Assembly (NCBI GenBank): GCA_020445945.1
Contig: JAGRFQ010000078.1
Span: 4,480-59,997, forward strand
Length of the DNA stretch: 55,518 bases
From: Rhodocyclaceae bacterium
Lineage (GTDB): Bacteria; Pseudomonadota; Gammaproteobacteria; Burkholderiales; Rhodocyclaceae
Direction: 5' to 3'
In this document: one piece after another, positions 8,191-16,787 of the stretch
Layout: each line of letters starts with the position of its first letter
How positions within the stretch are numbered: the first letter of the stretch is position 1
Program-made: the position numbers and the translations under genes
The notes under the pieces: generated by a model
What the model saw: only the letters and a program-made list of their open reading frames with translations
Databases searched by the model: none
Told to the model about the DNA's origin: nothing

Positions 8191-8838
8191 ATGACGCTCG
8201 ACAAGATCGAACTCTTTTCCGGCCTGGCAGAGGCGCAACGCGCGCAGATCGCGGCGCAGGCGCGCCTGCGGGTGTACCCGGCCGGCACCATCGTGGTCAA
8301 CGAAGGTGACGAAGCGCACGGCATGTTCATCATCGACAGCGGCGCCCTGAAGGTGTTTGTAACCGAGGAAAACGGCAAGGAGGTGACGCTGTCACTGCTC
8401 GGGCCGGAGGACTACTTTGGCGAACTGGCGCTGCTCGACGACGCGCCGCGCTCGGCGTCGGTGATCACCGTCGAACGCAGCACGCTGGTGCAGATCTCGC
8501 GTAACGATTTTCTCAGCGTGCTCAATGCCAATCCGGCGTCGATGCAGCTTGTGGTACGCCATCTGGTCGGGCGGATTCGTGAACTGACGGATAACGTGCG
8601 TGCGCTGGCGCTGATCGATGTATTCGGCCGGCTGTCGCGCGTTTTCGACAGCCTTGCCGAGCCCGAAGGCGACATGCGCGTGATTCGCCGACGCATGACA
8701 CAGCAGGACCTGGCGAATCTGGTGGGCGCTTCGCGCGAGATGGTCAACCGCATCCTGCGCGAACTGGTGGCGGGCGACTACATCGAAATCCACCACCACC
8801 ACATCCTGCTCAAACGCAAGCTGCCCGCCCGCTGGTAA
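8191..8838 (+). CDS. Crp/Fnr-family cyclic-nucleotide-responsive regulator
   Basis: This is a 215-residue cytoplasmic transcription factor, divergent from the cyclase gene with only 48 bases between them. AAGG lies seven bases before ATG 8191. The N-terminal cNMP-binding domain (about 1-115) has the phosphate-binding cassette FGELALLDDAPRSASV, with the Glu, Arg and Ser that hold the cyclic phosphate in E. coli CRP. In the dimer helix the adenine-contacting Thr127-Ser128 pair of CRP aligns with Leu-Thr. The C-terminal HTH has ASREMVNRI, matching the CRP recognition helix Arg-Glu...Arg, so a TGTGA-type half-site is expected. There is no Fnr cysteine cluster. It probably reads the product of the adjacent cyclase. 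Confidence 0.9.
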   Translation: MTLDKIELFSGLAEAQRAQIAAQARLRVYPAGTIVVNEGDEAHGMFIIDSGALKVFVTEENGKEVTLSLLGPEDYFGELALLDDAPRSASVITVERSTLVQISRNDFLSVLNANPASMQLVVRHLVGRIRELTDNVRALALIDVFGRLSRVFDSLAEPEGDMRVIRRRMTQQDLANLVGASREMVNRILRELVAGDYIEIHHHHILLKRKLPARW

Positions 8839-8856
8839 GCCGTCGGCCAGCTCCGC

Positions 8857-10878
8857 CTACAGCCGCCCGAGCTTGCGGTACAGGGTATTGCGGCTGATCC
8901 CGAGCCGCCGCGCAGCCGCCGACACGTTGCCCCCTGTTGCACTCATTGCCTGGTCGATTGCGGCACGTTCAATCGCCTCAAGGCGCATCCGGCCAGCCAC
9001 GGCGACCTGAACCGGCGCAGCGGGCGTTTCGACGATGTTGCGCTGGGGCACCAGGTCGTCGTCGGGCACCGGGGGATCGTAGGCGAACAGCTCTTCGGGG
9101 AGGTGTTCGGTTTCGATTTGCGTCTCATCCTCATCGAGCAACGCGACCGCGAGACGCAAGGTGTTGTGCAACTGCCGGATGTTGCCCGGCCAGTCGTAGT
9201 TGCCAAAACAGGCCATCACTTCATCGGACACCCGCAGCCCCCGCCCTTCGGCCTCGATCTCGAGCAAGGCGTCGACCAGACACGACAGGTCATTGCGCTC
9301 GCGCAGCGGCGGCAGGGTTACGGTGAGGCCGTTGACACGGTAGTACAAGTCCTCGCGGAAGCGCCCTGCGGCAATCTCCTCGCGCAGGTTGCGGTGGGTT
9401 GCGCACACCAGCGAGATGTCGACCGGCGTGGCGCGCGAGCCACCAATCGGGGTAACGCTTCGCTCTTGCAGCACGCGCAGCAGGCGGGCCTGCAGCTGGA
9501 GCGGCATGTCGCCGATTTCGTCGAGGAACAAGGTGCCGCCATCTGCCTGGCAGATTTTGCCTATTGCCCCTTCCTTGCGCGCACCGGTAAATGCCCCGCC
9601 AACGTAGCCGAACAGCTCCGACTCGATGAGGTTTTCGGGAATCGCCGCGCAGTTGAGCGCCACGAACGCGCCTTTGCTGCGCGCACCGCTGGCATGAAAG
9701 GCCTTGGCGAACATCTCTTTGCCAACCCCCGACTCCCCCTGAATCAGGATCGGAATATTCTTGTCGAGCACGCGCATGGCACGGTCGATCGCAATCGACA
9801 TGCGTTTGTCGCCGGTGCATAGCGCCTTGAGCGATCCGCTTTGGGCCGGCGCGGCCGGACGCGACGCCGGGCGCGGCGCCGGGCGCGGCGCGGGACGTTG
9901 TGCCGACGCCGCCTCGGCCGGTGTTGCACTGCGACTGCCAACCCGCGGCAGCATGCCCTTGACCCGCGCGTACAACCGGCCGCCACCGCGCGTTTCGAGC
10001 GCGATCAGCGAGCGCGGATTGCCCCCGGTACGGTCCAGCAAAGCCCCCAAGGGCAGGTCAAACAACATGCCGAAATCTGCCTGCGCGAGGTTGCAGCGGG
10101 CAACCCCCAGCAAGTCCATGGCGGCCTTGTTGGCACCGAGGATTTCGCCATCGGCCGACACCGCGAGCACCGCCTCGCGCACACAGCCGACAGAATCCGG
10201 GCTCAGGTGCAGACCGACCAGGATTTGGCTCGCGAACTCGGATTCGAACAGATCGCGCTCCAGCAGCTGAACGCCCATCCGCACCAGACCCATGGTGTGT
10301 TTCTGGTAGGCGCGATAGTCGCCGGAGATGTCGAGCACGCCGATGACCTCGCCTTGCGGATCGAACACCGGCGACGCGCTACAGGTGAGGAAGCTGTTCT
10401 GGTTGAGGAAGTGTTCGCGCCCGAAGATTTCGGTTGGCGTACGCTCGACCAGCGCGGTACCGACGGCGTTGGTCCCGCGCTGGCACTCGCCCCACGAGGC
10501 GCCCGGCGTCAGCGAGACCTGCTCGGTCCGGGACAGGAACTTGGCATCGCCCACGCGATGCAACACCATGCCCGAAGCGTCGGTCAGCACCACCACGTTG
10601 CCGGCGTCGCGCACTTGTTCGTACAAGGACTCGACGATTCCCAGCCCGTGCGAGAGCAAGCGGTGATTGCGCTCACGCAGCTGCTTCAGCGCCGACCCGC
10701 TGACCAGCGCCTGCGGCGTGTCGGCATACTGCGCCTCCAGCCCGGACTGACGACAACGCTCCCAGGAGCGCAACACACTCTTGCCGAGCAAATCCACGGG
10801 CGAGTCGTTGCGCTCGAAGAACAATTCTCTGGCACGCGTAATCTTTTCCCATCGCAGGGAATCATCCAATTGCCCCAT
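8857..10878 (-). CDS. AcoR-like sigma-54-dependent activator (GAF-PAS-AAA-Fis)
   Basis: This is a 673-residue enhancer-binding protein. The start is ATG 10878, with AAGGAGGAGAC directly upstream. It has an N-terminal GAF region (about 60-200), a PAS-like region (about 225-290), a Pro/Ala/Arg-rich linker (about 328-345), an AAA+ domain with Walker A GESGVGKE (about 382), the sigma-54 contact loop GAFTGA (about 428) and Walker B GGTLFLDEIGD, and a C-terminal Fis-type HTH ending in ISRNTLYRKLGRL. The architecture matches AcoR/AcxR/BmoR-type regulators that sense small alcohols, ketones or acetoin. It is divergent from the cytochrome c gene, which carries a perfect -24/-12 promoter. Two more such promoters lie in the island, so this is the probable activator of alcohol oxidation. 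The effector is unknown. Confidence 0.9.
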   Translation of the reverse strand: MGQLDDSLRWEKITRARELFFERNDSPVDLLGKSVLRSWERCRQSGLEAQYADTPQALVSGSALKQLRERNHRLLSHGLGIVESLYEQVRDAGNVVVLTDASGMVLHRVGDAKFLSRTEQVSLTPGASWGECQRGTNAVGTALVERTPTEIFGREHFLNQNSFLTCSASPVFDPQGEVIGVLDISGDYRAYQKHTMGLVRMGVQLLERDLFESEFASQILVGLHLSPDSVGCVREAVLAVSADGEILGANKAAMDLLGVARCNLAQADFGMLFDLPLGALLDRTGGNPRSLIALETRGGGRLYARVKGMLPRVGSRSATPAEAASAQRPAPRPAPRPASRPAAPAQSGSLKALCTGDKRMSIAIDRAMRVLDKNIPILIQGESGVGKEMFAKAFHASGARSKGAFVALNCAAIPENLIESELFGYVGGAFTGARKEGAIGKICQADGGTLFLDEIGDMPLQLQARLLRVLQERSVTPIGGSRATPVDISLVCATHRNLREEIAAGRFREDLYYRVNGLTVTLPPLRERNDLSCLVDALLEIEAEGRGLRVSDEVMACFGNYDWPGNIRQLHNTLRLAVALLDEDETQIETEHLPEELFAYDPPVPDDDLVPQRNIVETPAAPVQVAVAGRMRLEAIERAAIDQAMSATGGNVSAAARRLGISRNTLYRKLGRL

Positions 10879-10964
10879 GTCTCCTCCTTGGTACCCGTGC
10901 CGCGCAAAATGCAACGTGCCGGACAACCTGTAATTTCAGTATGAAACAGTGTCTTGTTATGGCA

Positions 10965-10976
10965 CAACTGCTCCAA
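10965..10976 (+). promoter_or_regulatory. Candidate activator-binding element (12-mer shared with 16980-16991)
   Basis: CAACTGCTCCAA occurs identically here and at 16980. Each copy lies about 100 bases upstream of a sigma-54 promoter (-24 GG at 11062 and 17083), the usual distance for an upstream activator site. A related TGCTCC occurs at 13980. Function is inferred from position only. Confidence 0.35.
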
Positions 10977-11059
10977 TCTTCAACGACATTCTACACCGCG
11001 CTGAACATTCATTCAGCAGCAAGAAGCCTGCCACACCGTCTGCACAGTGTCACACAAGG

Positions 11060-11076
11060 TTGGCACGCCAGTTGCA
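11060..11076 (+). promoter_or_regulatory. Sigma-54 (-24/-12) promoter of the cytochrome c / binding protein / propeller operon
   Basis: The sequence TTGGCACGCCAGTTGCA matches the consensus TGGCACG-N4-TTGCA. GG is at 11062-11063 and GC at 11074-11075, exactly 12 bases apart. It lies about 70 bases upstream of the cytochrome start. A GTGTCACAC palindrome sits just upstream (11047-11055). Confidence 0.88.
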
Positions 11077-11144
11077 GTGATTGTTCCCTGCGCAGGGGCC
11101 AATTTGTTGGTCCTGCTCATTCAACCTACAACAGGAGCAAGCCG

Positions 11145-11591
11145 GTGACCTCTTTCCTCAAAACAGTCCATCCCCGCACATCCATTATCCGCTTTGCCGT
11201 CGCGGCCACGATCGCGTTGGGCACCAGCACCGCGTTCGCCCACGGCGATGTGACGCCGCAGGCGGTCGACGTGTCCTCGCTTCCCCAGCTGGGTGAAGAG
11301 TGGCGCGAGACCAACCCCTTCCGCGGCAACAAGGAAGCGATCCGCATCGGCGACTCGGCCTACAACCAGAACTGTGCGCGCTGCCATGGCCTCGGCGGCA
11401 TCTCCGGTGGAATTGCGCCCGACCTGCGCTATCTGCCGGTCGAAGACGAGGGCGACGAGATCTTCATGAACCGCATCCGCCATGGCGCGACACGCGACGG
11501 CCGGGTGTACATGCCGCCGTTCGAAGGTATCCTGCCGCAAGAAGCAATGTGGTCGATCCGCGCCTGGCTGGAGACAATTCATGAAGAATAA
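11145..11591 (+). CDS. pedF: PedF-type cytochrome c-550
   Basis: This is a 148-residue exported monoheme cytochrome c. The start is GTG 11145, with AGGAG seven bases upstream; the longer ORF runs back through the sigma-54 promoter and is rejected. The signal peptide ends near TAFAHG. The mature protein begins GDVTPQAVDVSSL, carries NCARCHG as the heme site, and has the GGIAPDLRYL and GRVYMPPFEG segments, where Met is the likely sixth ligand. This is the pattern of PedF, the electron acceptor next to PQQ alcohol dehydrogenases in pseudomonads. It is first in the operon and its stop overlaps the next start by 11 bases. Confidence 0.9.
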   Translation: MTSFLKTVHPRTSIIRFAVAATIALGTSTAFAHGDVTPQAVDVSSLPQLGEEWRETNPFRGNKEAIRIGDSAYNQNCARCHGLGGISGGIAPDLRYLPVEDEGDEIFMNRIRHGATRDGRVYMPPFEGILPQEAMWSIRAWLETIHEE

Positions 11592-12423
11592 CCGACTTCA
11601 AACCCTGCTGATGGCGGTCGGCATCCTGGCTGCCACGCTCACCCACGCCGCCACGGCCGAGGGATTGGCAACGCAGCAGGAAGGCCTGCTGCGCGTCGCG
11701 GTATACAAGGACTTCCCGCCCTATGCCGACGCAGGCAAGGGCGTCGATGTTGCGCTGGGCCGCGAGCTGGCCCGGCGCCTGGGCCTCGATGCCGAGATCG
11801 TCGCCTACGCGGCCGACGAAGACATGAACGACGACCTGCGCAACATGGTGTGGAAAGGTCACTACCTGGGCACCCGCCCGGCCGACGTGATGCTCCACGT
11901 GCCGGTCGACGAGCGGCTTGCCGAGCGCAACGAGCAGGTCAAGATTTTCGGCCCTTACCACCTTGAATCGCTGGCCATTGCCCGCGATCCGGCCCGTGTC
12001 GGCCCGGTGACCGGCTCCGCGGCGCGCGCCCTGGAAGTATTTACGCGCGAGAAGGTTGGGGTCGAAACCGAGAGCCTCGCCGACGGTTTTCTGCTCAGCG
12101 TGCTGCACGGCCGGCTGCGCGAGAACGTTGTGCATTTCACCACCGTGGCCGACGCCGTTGCCGCCATGCAGCGCGGGGACGTGGCTGCCGTGATGGCCAC
12201 CCAGGCCGAAATCGAAGCCGCACTGGGGCAACAGACCCGCTTCAGCGTCGGCCCGGTTGACATGCCGGAGCTGCGCATCAAGGGCTGGCCGCTGGGCATG
12301 GCGATCAAGCGCGACAACACCCAACTGGGTGAAGCGCTGACGGCAGCGATGATCGAGATCCAGCGCGATGGCACGCTCGACCGCATCTTTGCCGAGCACG
12401 GCATCACTCGCCGCACGCCCTGA
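11581..12423 (+). CDS. Periplasmic substrate-binding protein, PedG/MoxJ-like
   Basis: This is a 280-residue exported protein starting at ATG 11581 inside the end of the cytochrome gene. The signal peptide runs to about residue 25 (THAATAEG). The rest has the type II periplasmic binding fold of amino-acid-binding proteins: LRVAVYKDFPPYAD near the N-terminus, a central DVMLHVPVDERLAERN and a C-terminal LDRIFAEHGI. Proteins of this kind (PedG, MoxJ/XoxJ) are encoded next to PQQ alcohol dehydrogenases. They are thought to assist dehydrogenase maturation or activation rather than ABC transport, and no permease genes are nearby. It is the second gene of the sigma-54-controlled operon. Confidence 0.85.
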   Translation: MKNNRLQTLLMAVGILAATLTHAATAEGLATQQEGLLRVAVYKDFPPYADAGKGVDVALGRELARRLGLDAEIVAYAADEDMNDDLRNMVWKGHYLGTRPADVMLHVPVDERLAERNEQVKIFGPYHLESLAIARDPARVGPVTGSAARALEVFTREKVGVETESLADGFLLSVLHGRLRENVVHFTTVADAVAAMQRGDVAAVMATQAEIEAALGQQTRFSVGPVDMPELRIKGWPLGMAIKRDNTQLGEALTAAMIEIQRDGTLDRIFAEHGITRRTP

Positions 12424-12452
12424 GCTACCATAAAAATAGACGAGGAGACCTC

Positions 12453-13397
12453 ATGAAACTACGTACGCTGGGCGCGGCCCTGCTCGCTGCCGGACTGATG
12501 GCGAGCCTGCACGCCGCGCCGCTGGCCTACGTGCCCAACGAAAAGTCAGGCACGGTCAGCATCATCGACACCGCGACCGACACGGTCGTCAAACACATCA
12601 AAACCAGCGAGCGGCCACGCGGCATCGCGATCGCCCCGGACGGCAGCCGCCTGTATCTGACCAACTCGCCGACCGAATCACTGATCGTGGTCGACCTCGC
12701 CAGCGACACCCCGGTGGCGAGCTGGCCGGTGGGCGACTCGCCCGAAGGCGCCAGCATTTCGCACGACGGCACGCTGGTCGCCGTGGCGGTCGAAGACGAC
12801 AACGCCGTGGTGCTGCTCGATGCGGCGACCGGCGCCAGGCTGGCAAGCATTCCGGTCCAGGGCGAGAACCCGGAGCACGCGGTGTTCAGCCCCGATGGCC
12901 GCTGGCTCTACGCCAGCGCGGAAGACGCCGAGCAGGTCGACGTGATCGACGTCGCCCTGCGCAAGCAGGTGGGCCAGATTCCCGTCGGCAAGCGTCCGCG
13001 CGGCATCGGCTTCCTGCCCGACGGCTCGCGCGCCTACGTGGCCTGCGAACTGGCCGACACGGTATACGCCATCGACGTGGCCAGCCACAGCGTGATTGCC
13101 GCCATCCCGGCCGGCAAGTTCTCCAACGGCATCGCAATTACGCCTGACGGCAAGCGCGTCTTCGTCTCCAACGGCAAGGACGCCACGGTAATGGCCATCG
13201 ACACCGCCAGCAACACCGTGATCGGCACCATGGCGGTCGGCAAGCGTCCGTGGAACATGGCGATCACGCCCGACGGCACCAAGTTGTACGTTGCCAACGG
13301 GCGCTCCGACAGCGTCAGCGTGATCGACACCGTCGGGCTCAAGACCCTGGGCGAGGTGTCCGTTGGCAGCTTCCCCTGGGGCGTCGTCATCAAATGA
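12453..13397 (+). CDS. YVTN-type beta-propeller protein associated with PQQ catabolism
   Basis: This is a 314-residue exported protein with a clear ribosome site (GAGGAG) before ATG 12453. After a signal peptide ending at about residue 21 (LHAAPLAYV) it has about seven repeats of the form VSIIDTATDTV...RGIAIAPDGSRLYLTN. These YVTN/NHL-like blades build a beta-propeller. A recognised subfamily of such proteins accompanies PQQ-dependent alcohol oxidation clusters. Its exact role is unknown; it could be a periplasmic scaffold or an electron-relay partner. Its stop overlaps the start of the cytochrome b561 gene (ATGA). Confidence 0.88.
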   Translation: MKLRTLGAALLAAGLMASLHAAPLAYVPNEKSGTVSIIDTATDTVVKHIKTSERPRGIAIAPDGSRLYLTNSPTESLIVVDLASDTPVASWPVGDSPEGASISHDGTLVAVAVEDDNAVVLLDAATGARLASIPVQGENPEHAVFSPDGRWLYASAEDAEQVDVIDVALRKQVGQIPVGKRPRGIGFLPDGSRAYVACELADTVYAIDVASHSVIAAIPAGKFSNGIAITPDGKRVFVSNGKDATVMAIDTASNTVIGTMAVGKRPWNMAITPDGTKLYVANGRSDSVSVIDTVGLKTLGEVSVGSFPWGVVIK

Positions 13398-13918
13398 ACG
13401 CGCCGCTACGCTACACGCGTGGCGCCATCGCGCTGCACTGGGTCCACGCGCTGGTGGTGCTGGGGCTGATCGGCTGGGGGCTGTGGATGGCCGATCTGCC
13501 CAAGGGCCCGGAGCGCGGCTGGGCCTTCGGCATCCACAAATCCTTTGGCTTGATCGCGATCGTGCTGATCGTGCTGCGCGGGCTGTGGCGGCTGCGCAAC
13601 CCGCCGCCGCCCAACCCGGCGCTGTCGCCCCTTGAGCGCCGCGTCAGCAACATCGCCCATCGCCTGCTCTATGTGCTGCTGGTCGCCGTGCCGGCGGCGG
13701 GGCTGACGTCGGTCAGCTTTACCAAGTATCCACTCAAGTTTTTCGGCATTCCGCTGCCCAAGCCGGGCTTTCCGGACGAGACGCTCAACGCCATTTTCAG
13801 CACCACCCATCAATGGCTGGCGTGGGCCTTGGCAGCACTTATTGCAGCGCACATCGCAGCTGCTGTGATTCACATGCGCCGACGCGACGGCACGATACAG
13901 CGCATGCTGCCCAAGTAG
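13394..13918 (+). CDS. Cytochrome b561-family membrane protein
   Basis: This is a 174-residue protein of four membrane helices (about 15-33, 52-68, 92-110 and 145-165). Histidines in helix positions could bind two b hemes (ALHWVHAL, HKSFG, AHRLLY, TTHQWL, AAHIAAAVIH). It starts at ATG 13394, overlapping the previous stop. Prokaryotic b561 proteins carry electrons between periplasmic donors and the quinone pool. As the last gene of the pedF operon it probably links the quinoprotein/cytochrome c system to the membrane chain. The direction of electron flow is an inference. Confidence 0.87.
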   Translation: MNAPLRYTRGAIALHWVHALVVLGLIGWGLWMADLPKGPERGWAFGIHKSFGLIAIVLIVLRGLWRLRNPPPPNPALSPLERRVSNIAHRLLYVLLVAVPAAGLTSVSFTKYPLKFFGIPLPKPGFPDETLNAIFSTTHQWLAWALAALIAAHIAAAVIHMRRRDGTIQRMLPK

Positions 13919-13979
13919 CACTTTGCTGTAGCCGGTGCGCAACACACCGACTGACACATCTGCGTCAAATTGAAACACT

Positions 13980-13996
13980 TGCTCCATTCGGGAGCA
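13980..13996. terminator. Inverted repeat between convergent operons (possible terminator)
   Basis: TGCTCC-ATTCG-GGAGCA is a perfect 6-bp stem with a 5-base loop. It is followed by TTTGTGTCT on the plus strand, so it may end the pedF operon, though the T-run is weak. The TGCTCC half equals part of the 12-mer found upstream of two sigma-54 promoters, so it could instead be a protein-binding site. Another stem, GCCACC-CGCA-GGTGGC, lies at 14128-14143. Nothing else is seen in 13919-14171. Confidence 0.4.
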
Positions 13997-14171
13997 TTTG
14001 TGTCTGAGCAATCGAGGAAGCGACGAGGCTGCCAATAGATCAGGCAGCACCAAGATCAGGCAGCCCCGCCGCCAGACACGAAGCGCGTGGCGCTCATCGG
14101 AGGCGAGAGCGCCTGCGAGCGGATAACGCCACCCGCAGGTGGCGCAGATCCGGCTTCGCGAAATGCGCGCC

Positions 14172-14555
14172 TTACTTTTTCAGCGAGAGGATCCAGCTCA
14201 CCAGCAAACGCGCATTGCCTTCGGTGATGGCCACGGCGTTGGGCGGCATGGACAAACCACTCACCTTGCCTTTCCAGTGGCTGGAATAGGGGTTCGAGCC
14301 TTCGAGCACGACGCGGGTCAGGAAGTCCTGAGCACCGGGCTTGCCAGCGTACTGGACCGAAACATCTTCCCAGGCCGGACCGATTGGCTGCTGTCCATTG
14401 GGCCCGGGCTTGCCGGATTCGATGGAATGACAGGTCAGGCAGCCACTCTGCAAGGCCAGTTTCTTCATGTCGTCGGCTGAATGAGTATCGGCCATGGCCG
14501 GCGCGATCATGGCAAGACACAACGCACTGGCCGCGACTGTTTGAGTGAGCTTCAT
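14172..14555 (-). CDS. Class I cytochrome c (periplasmic, monoheme)
   Basis: This is a 127-residue exported cytochrome. The start is ATG 14555, with AGGAG seven bases upstream; longer readings in the frame lack such a site. The signal peptide ends near PAMADTHS. The heme site is GCLTCHSIES and the likely Met ligand is in VSGLSMPPNAV. The size and the GPAWEDVSVQYAG segment fit the small c551/c552-like cytochromes that take electrons from quinohemoproteins or dehydrogenases. It lies downstream of the PQQ dehydrogenase on the same strand, separated by 349 bases that contain a strong terminator. It may therefore have its own promoter, which I could not identify. Confidence 0.88.
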   Translation of the reverse strand: MKLTQTVAASALCLAMIAPAMADTHSADDMKKLALQSGCLTCHSIESGKPGPNGQQPIGPAWEDVSVQYAGKPGAQDFLTRVVLEGSNPYSSHWKGKVSGLSMPPNAVAITEGNARLLVSWILSLKK

Positions 14556-14904
14556 AAAGATTCTCCTGAATCGAAGTGGGGAAACTAAAAACGTCCTGAA
14601 TTTTTGGATACCGTGGCCGGCCAGCCCAGCAGGCCGCCCGTAAACCGAACTGCCATCGGGCTGCAAACCTCGCACGGGCCGGGCCCGAACGAAACCGCAT
14701 CCGCCCCTTCCATGACTCTTTCCGGTGCGAACACTGGCGGCGCCCAGGCAATCAACTGCCCACCATCAACGACTTCACCGCGGCGTGCCAGCGTGGGCAA
14801 ACTGCCTGGCCGCTTGGATGCCACAACGGGCAAAACCCGCGCCAGGGCGCGGGTTCCGGTTTCATCCGGGCGCCCGGCCAGACGGGCCGGGCGCTCGGCA
14901 TCGA
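14556..14904. other. Non-coding stretch between cytochrome c and PQQ dehydrogenase genes
   Basis: This is 349 bases without a supportable gene. It contains the dehydrogenase terminator (14832-14855) and the ribosome site of the cytochrome gene. I could not find a convincing -35/-10 or -24/-12 promoter for the cytochrome in it. Confidence 0.5.
14832..14855 (-). terminator. Rho-independent terminator of the PQQ dehydrogenase gene
   Basis: On the minus strand, AACCCGCGC-CCTG-GCGCGGGTT forms a 9-bp stem with a tetraloop, running directly into TTTT. It lies about 50 bases after the dehydrogenase stop. Confidence 0.8.
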
Positions 14905-16686
14905 TCACTTGTGCAGCTTGAAAACCCACACCGAACCGCCTTGTTCAAGGAAGTTCACACGGCGTGCGACTTCCCCGCCCCACAGCGGCACAGCGCCACC
15001 CCAGCCGGAGACCACAGCGATGTACTGATCGCCGTCCATCTCCCAGGTAACCGGCGGTGCAACCACGCCCGAACCGGTCTGGAAGCTCCACACTTCCTTA
15101 CCCGTCTTGGCGTCGAGCGCGCGGAGGTAACCTTCCGGCGTACCGAAGAAGGTCAGCCCGCCCCGCGTGGTCAGCACACCGCCCCACAGCGGCGCGTAGT
15201 TGGTGTGTTCCCACACGATCTTGCCGGTGGCCGGATCGACCGCACGCAGCGCGCCGATGTACTCCTCGTGCAACGGCTTGATGGTGAAGCCGGCACCCAG
15301 GTAAGCCGCGCCCTTCTTGTACGACACGGGCTCGTTCCAGATGTCCATGCCCCACTCGTTGGCCGGCACGTAGAAGTAACCGGTGTCCGGGTTGTAGGCG
15401 ATCTGCTGCTGGTTCTTGCCGCCGAGGAAGGACGGCGCCGAGAACACGACTTCACCCTTTTTGCCGTCCTTGGACTCGGACGGATCGCCCGGGCGACCAC
15501 CCTTGGTGTAGTTCGGGCGACCGGTCTCGAGGTTGATGCTGTCGGCCCAGGTGATCTTGTTCACGAACGGGAAGGCGTTGAGCAGCTTGCCGTTGGTGCG
15601 GTCGAGCACGAAGAAGAAGCCGTTGCGGTCGGCCTTGCCGCCGGCCTTGATGACCTTGCCGGTCTTCGGATCGGTGTAGTCGAAGGACACGAACTCGTTC
15701 ACGCCGTCGAAGTCCCAGCCGTCGTGCGGCGTGGTCTGGTAGTGCCACACGATCTTGCCGGTATCCGGATTGATCGCAACCGTCGAGGATGAAAACAGGT
15801 TGTCGCCCGGACGCAGGTGGCTGTTCCACGGCGCCGGGTTGCCGGTACCGGCGAAGATCAGGTTGGTCTCGGGGTCGTAGGTTGCGCCGGCCCAGGTGGC
15901 CGCGCCGCCGGTCTTCCACAGATCGCCGGGCCAGGTGGCGTTGACGGTGCCGCTGACGCCGTTGTCCTTCTTGTTGCCGGCGTCGTCGAAGGTGTAGCCC
16001 ATGTGGCCTTCGACCACCGGACGCACCCACTTCATCTTGCCGGTCTTGGCGTCGCGGGCTTCGATCCGGCCAACCACGCCGAACTCACCGCCGGACACGC
16101 CGGAGATGACCATGCCCTTGACGATGATCGGTGCGGCGGTCATCGAGTAACCGGCCTTGTAGCTGTCGACCTTCTCTTTCCAGACCACCTTGCCGGTCTC
16201 GCGATCGAGCGCCACCAGCTGCGCGTCGAGGGTACCGAAGATGACCAGATTGTCGAACAGCGCGGCGCCGCGGTTGACCACGTCGCAGCACGGCATGATG
16301 CCATCGGGCAGACGGTGCTCGTACTTCCACAGCTTGACACCGGTCTTCACGTCGATGGCGAACAGGCGGCTGTACGAGGCGGTCACGAACATCACGCCGT
16401 CGTGAATCAGCGGCTGCGACTCCTGACCACGCTGCTTCTCGCCGCCGAAGGACATCGACCACGCCGGGACCAGGTCCTTGACCGTATCCACGTTGATCTG
16501 GTCCAGCGCGCTGAAGCGCTGACCCTGCGTCCCCATACCGAACGAGACCACGTCGCCCGGCGTTGCCGCGTCTTGCACGATGTCCTTGTCCGTGACCCCG
16601 GCGTAGGCCGTGCCCGACACTACGGCAGCCGCCACGATGGCAACCGACATCGCTGTCCGCTTGAACGGATTGCGCGTGCTTATCAT
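14905..16686 (-). CDS. pedH: PQQ-dependent alcohol dehydrogenase, lanthanide-type (PedH/ExaA-like)
   Basis: This is a 593-residue periplasmic quinoprotein. ATG 16686 is preceded by AAGGAGG. The signal peptide ends near GTAYAGV. Eight-bladed propeller repeats end in the usual W-motifs. The vicinal disulfide that packs on PQQ is Cys133-Cys134. Predicted metal ligands are Glu201 (SGGEFG), Asn283 (GTGNPAPWN), catalytic Asp325 and Asp327 in [11 protein letters not shown]. The extra Asp two residues after the catalytic Asp is the signature of lanthanide-dependent enzymes (XoxF, PedH); calcium enzymes have Ala or Ser there. Length and sequence fit the ethanol/2-phenylethanol dehydrogenase group rather than methanol-type MxaF. 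It is transcribed from a perfect sigma-54 promoter at 16772-16787. The symbol is by similarity to the Pseudomonas enzyme. Confidence 0.92.
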   Translation of the reverse strand: MISTRNPFKRTAMSVAIVAAAVVSGTAYAGVTDKDIVQDAATPGDVVSFGMGTQGQRFSALDQINVDTVKDLVPAWSMSFGGEKQRGQESQPLIHDGVMFVTASYSRLFAIDVKTGVKLWKYEHRLPDGIMPCCDVVNRGAALFDNLVIFGTLDAQLVALDRETGKVVWKEKVDSYKAGYSMTAAPIIVKGMVISGVSGGEFGVVGRIEARDAKTGKMKWVRPVVEGHMGYTFDDAGNKKDNGVSGTVNATWPGDLWKTGGAATWAGATYDPETNLIFAGTGNPAPWNSHLRPGDNLFSSSTVAINPDTGKIVWHYQTTPHDGWDFDGVNEFVSFDYTDPKTGKVIKAGGKADRNGFFFVLDRTNGKLLNAFPFVNKITWADSINLETGRPNYTKGGRPGDPSESKDGKKGEVVFSAPSFLGGKNQQQIAYNPDTGYFYVPANEWGMDIWNEPVSYKKGAAYLGAGFTIKPLHEEYIGALRAVDPATGKIVWEHTNYAPLWGGVLTTRGGLTFFGTPEGYLRALDAKTGKEVWSFQTGSGVVAPPVTWEMDGDQYIAVVSGWGGAVPLWGGEVARRVNFLEQGGSVWVFKLHK

Positions 16687-16771
16687 TGAAATTCCTCCTT
16701 GAATTGACCCTGATTCCTTGTAGGTGCTTTGTCGCCGCGGCCAACAAACGGTCCGCAGTCGGGGTCATAGG

Positions 16772-16787
16772 TGCAAGGGGTGTGCCA
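16772..16787 (-). promoter_or_regulatory. Sigma-54 (-24/-12) promoter of the PQQ dehydrogenase gene
   Basis: The minus strand reads TGGCACACCCCTTGCA. GG pairs with 16785-16786 and GC with 16773-16774, 12 bases apart, a full match to the -24/-12 consensus. The leader before the dehydrogenase ATG would be about 75 bases. Confidence 0.88.

Noticed and set aside
9840-9902. GC-rich short tandem repeat inside the sigma-54 activator gene
   Set aside because: It encodes the Pro/Ala/Arg-rich interdomain linker, an ordinary feature, and not a mobile or regulatory repeat.
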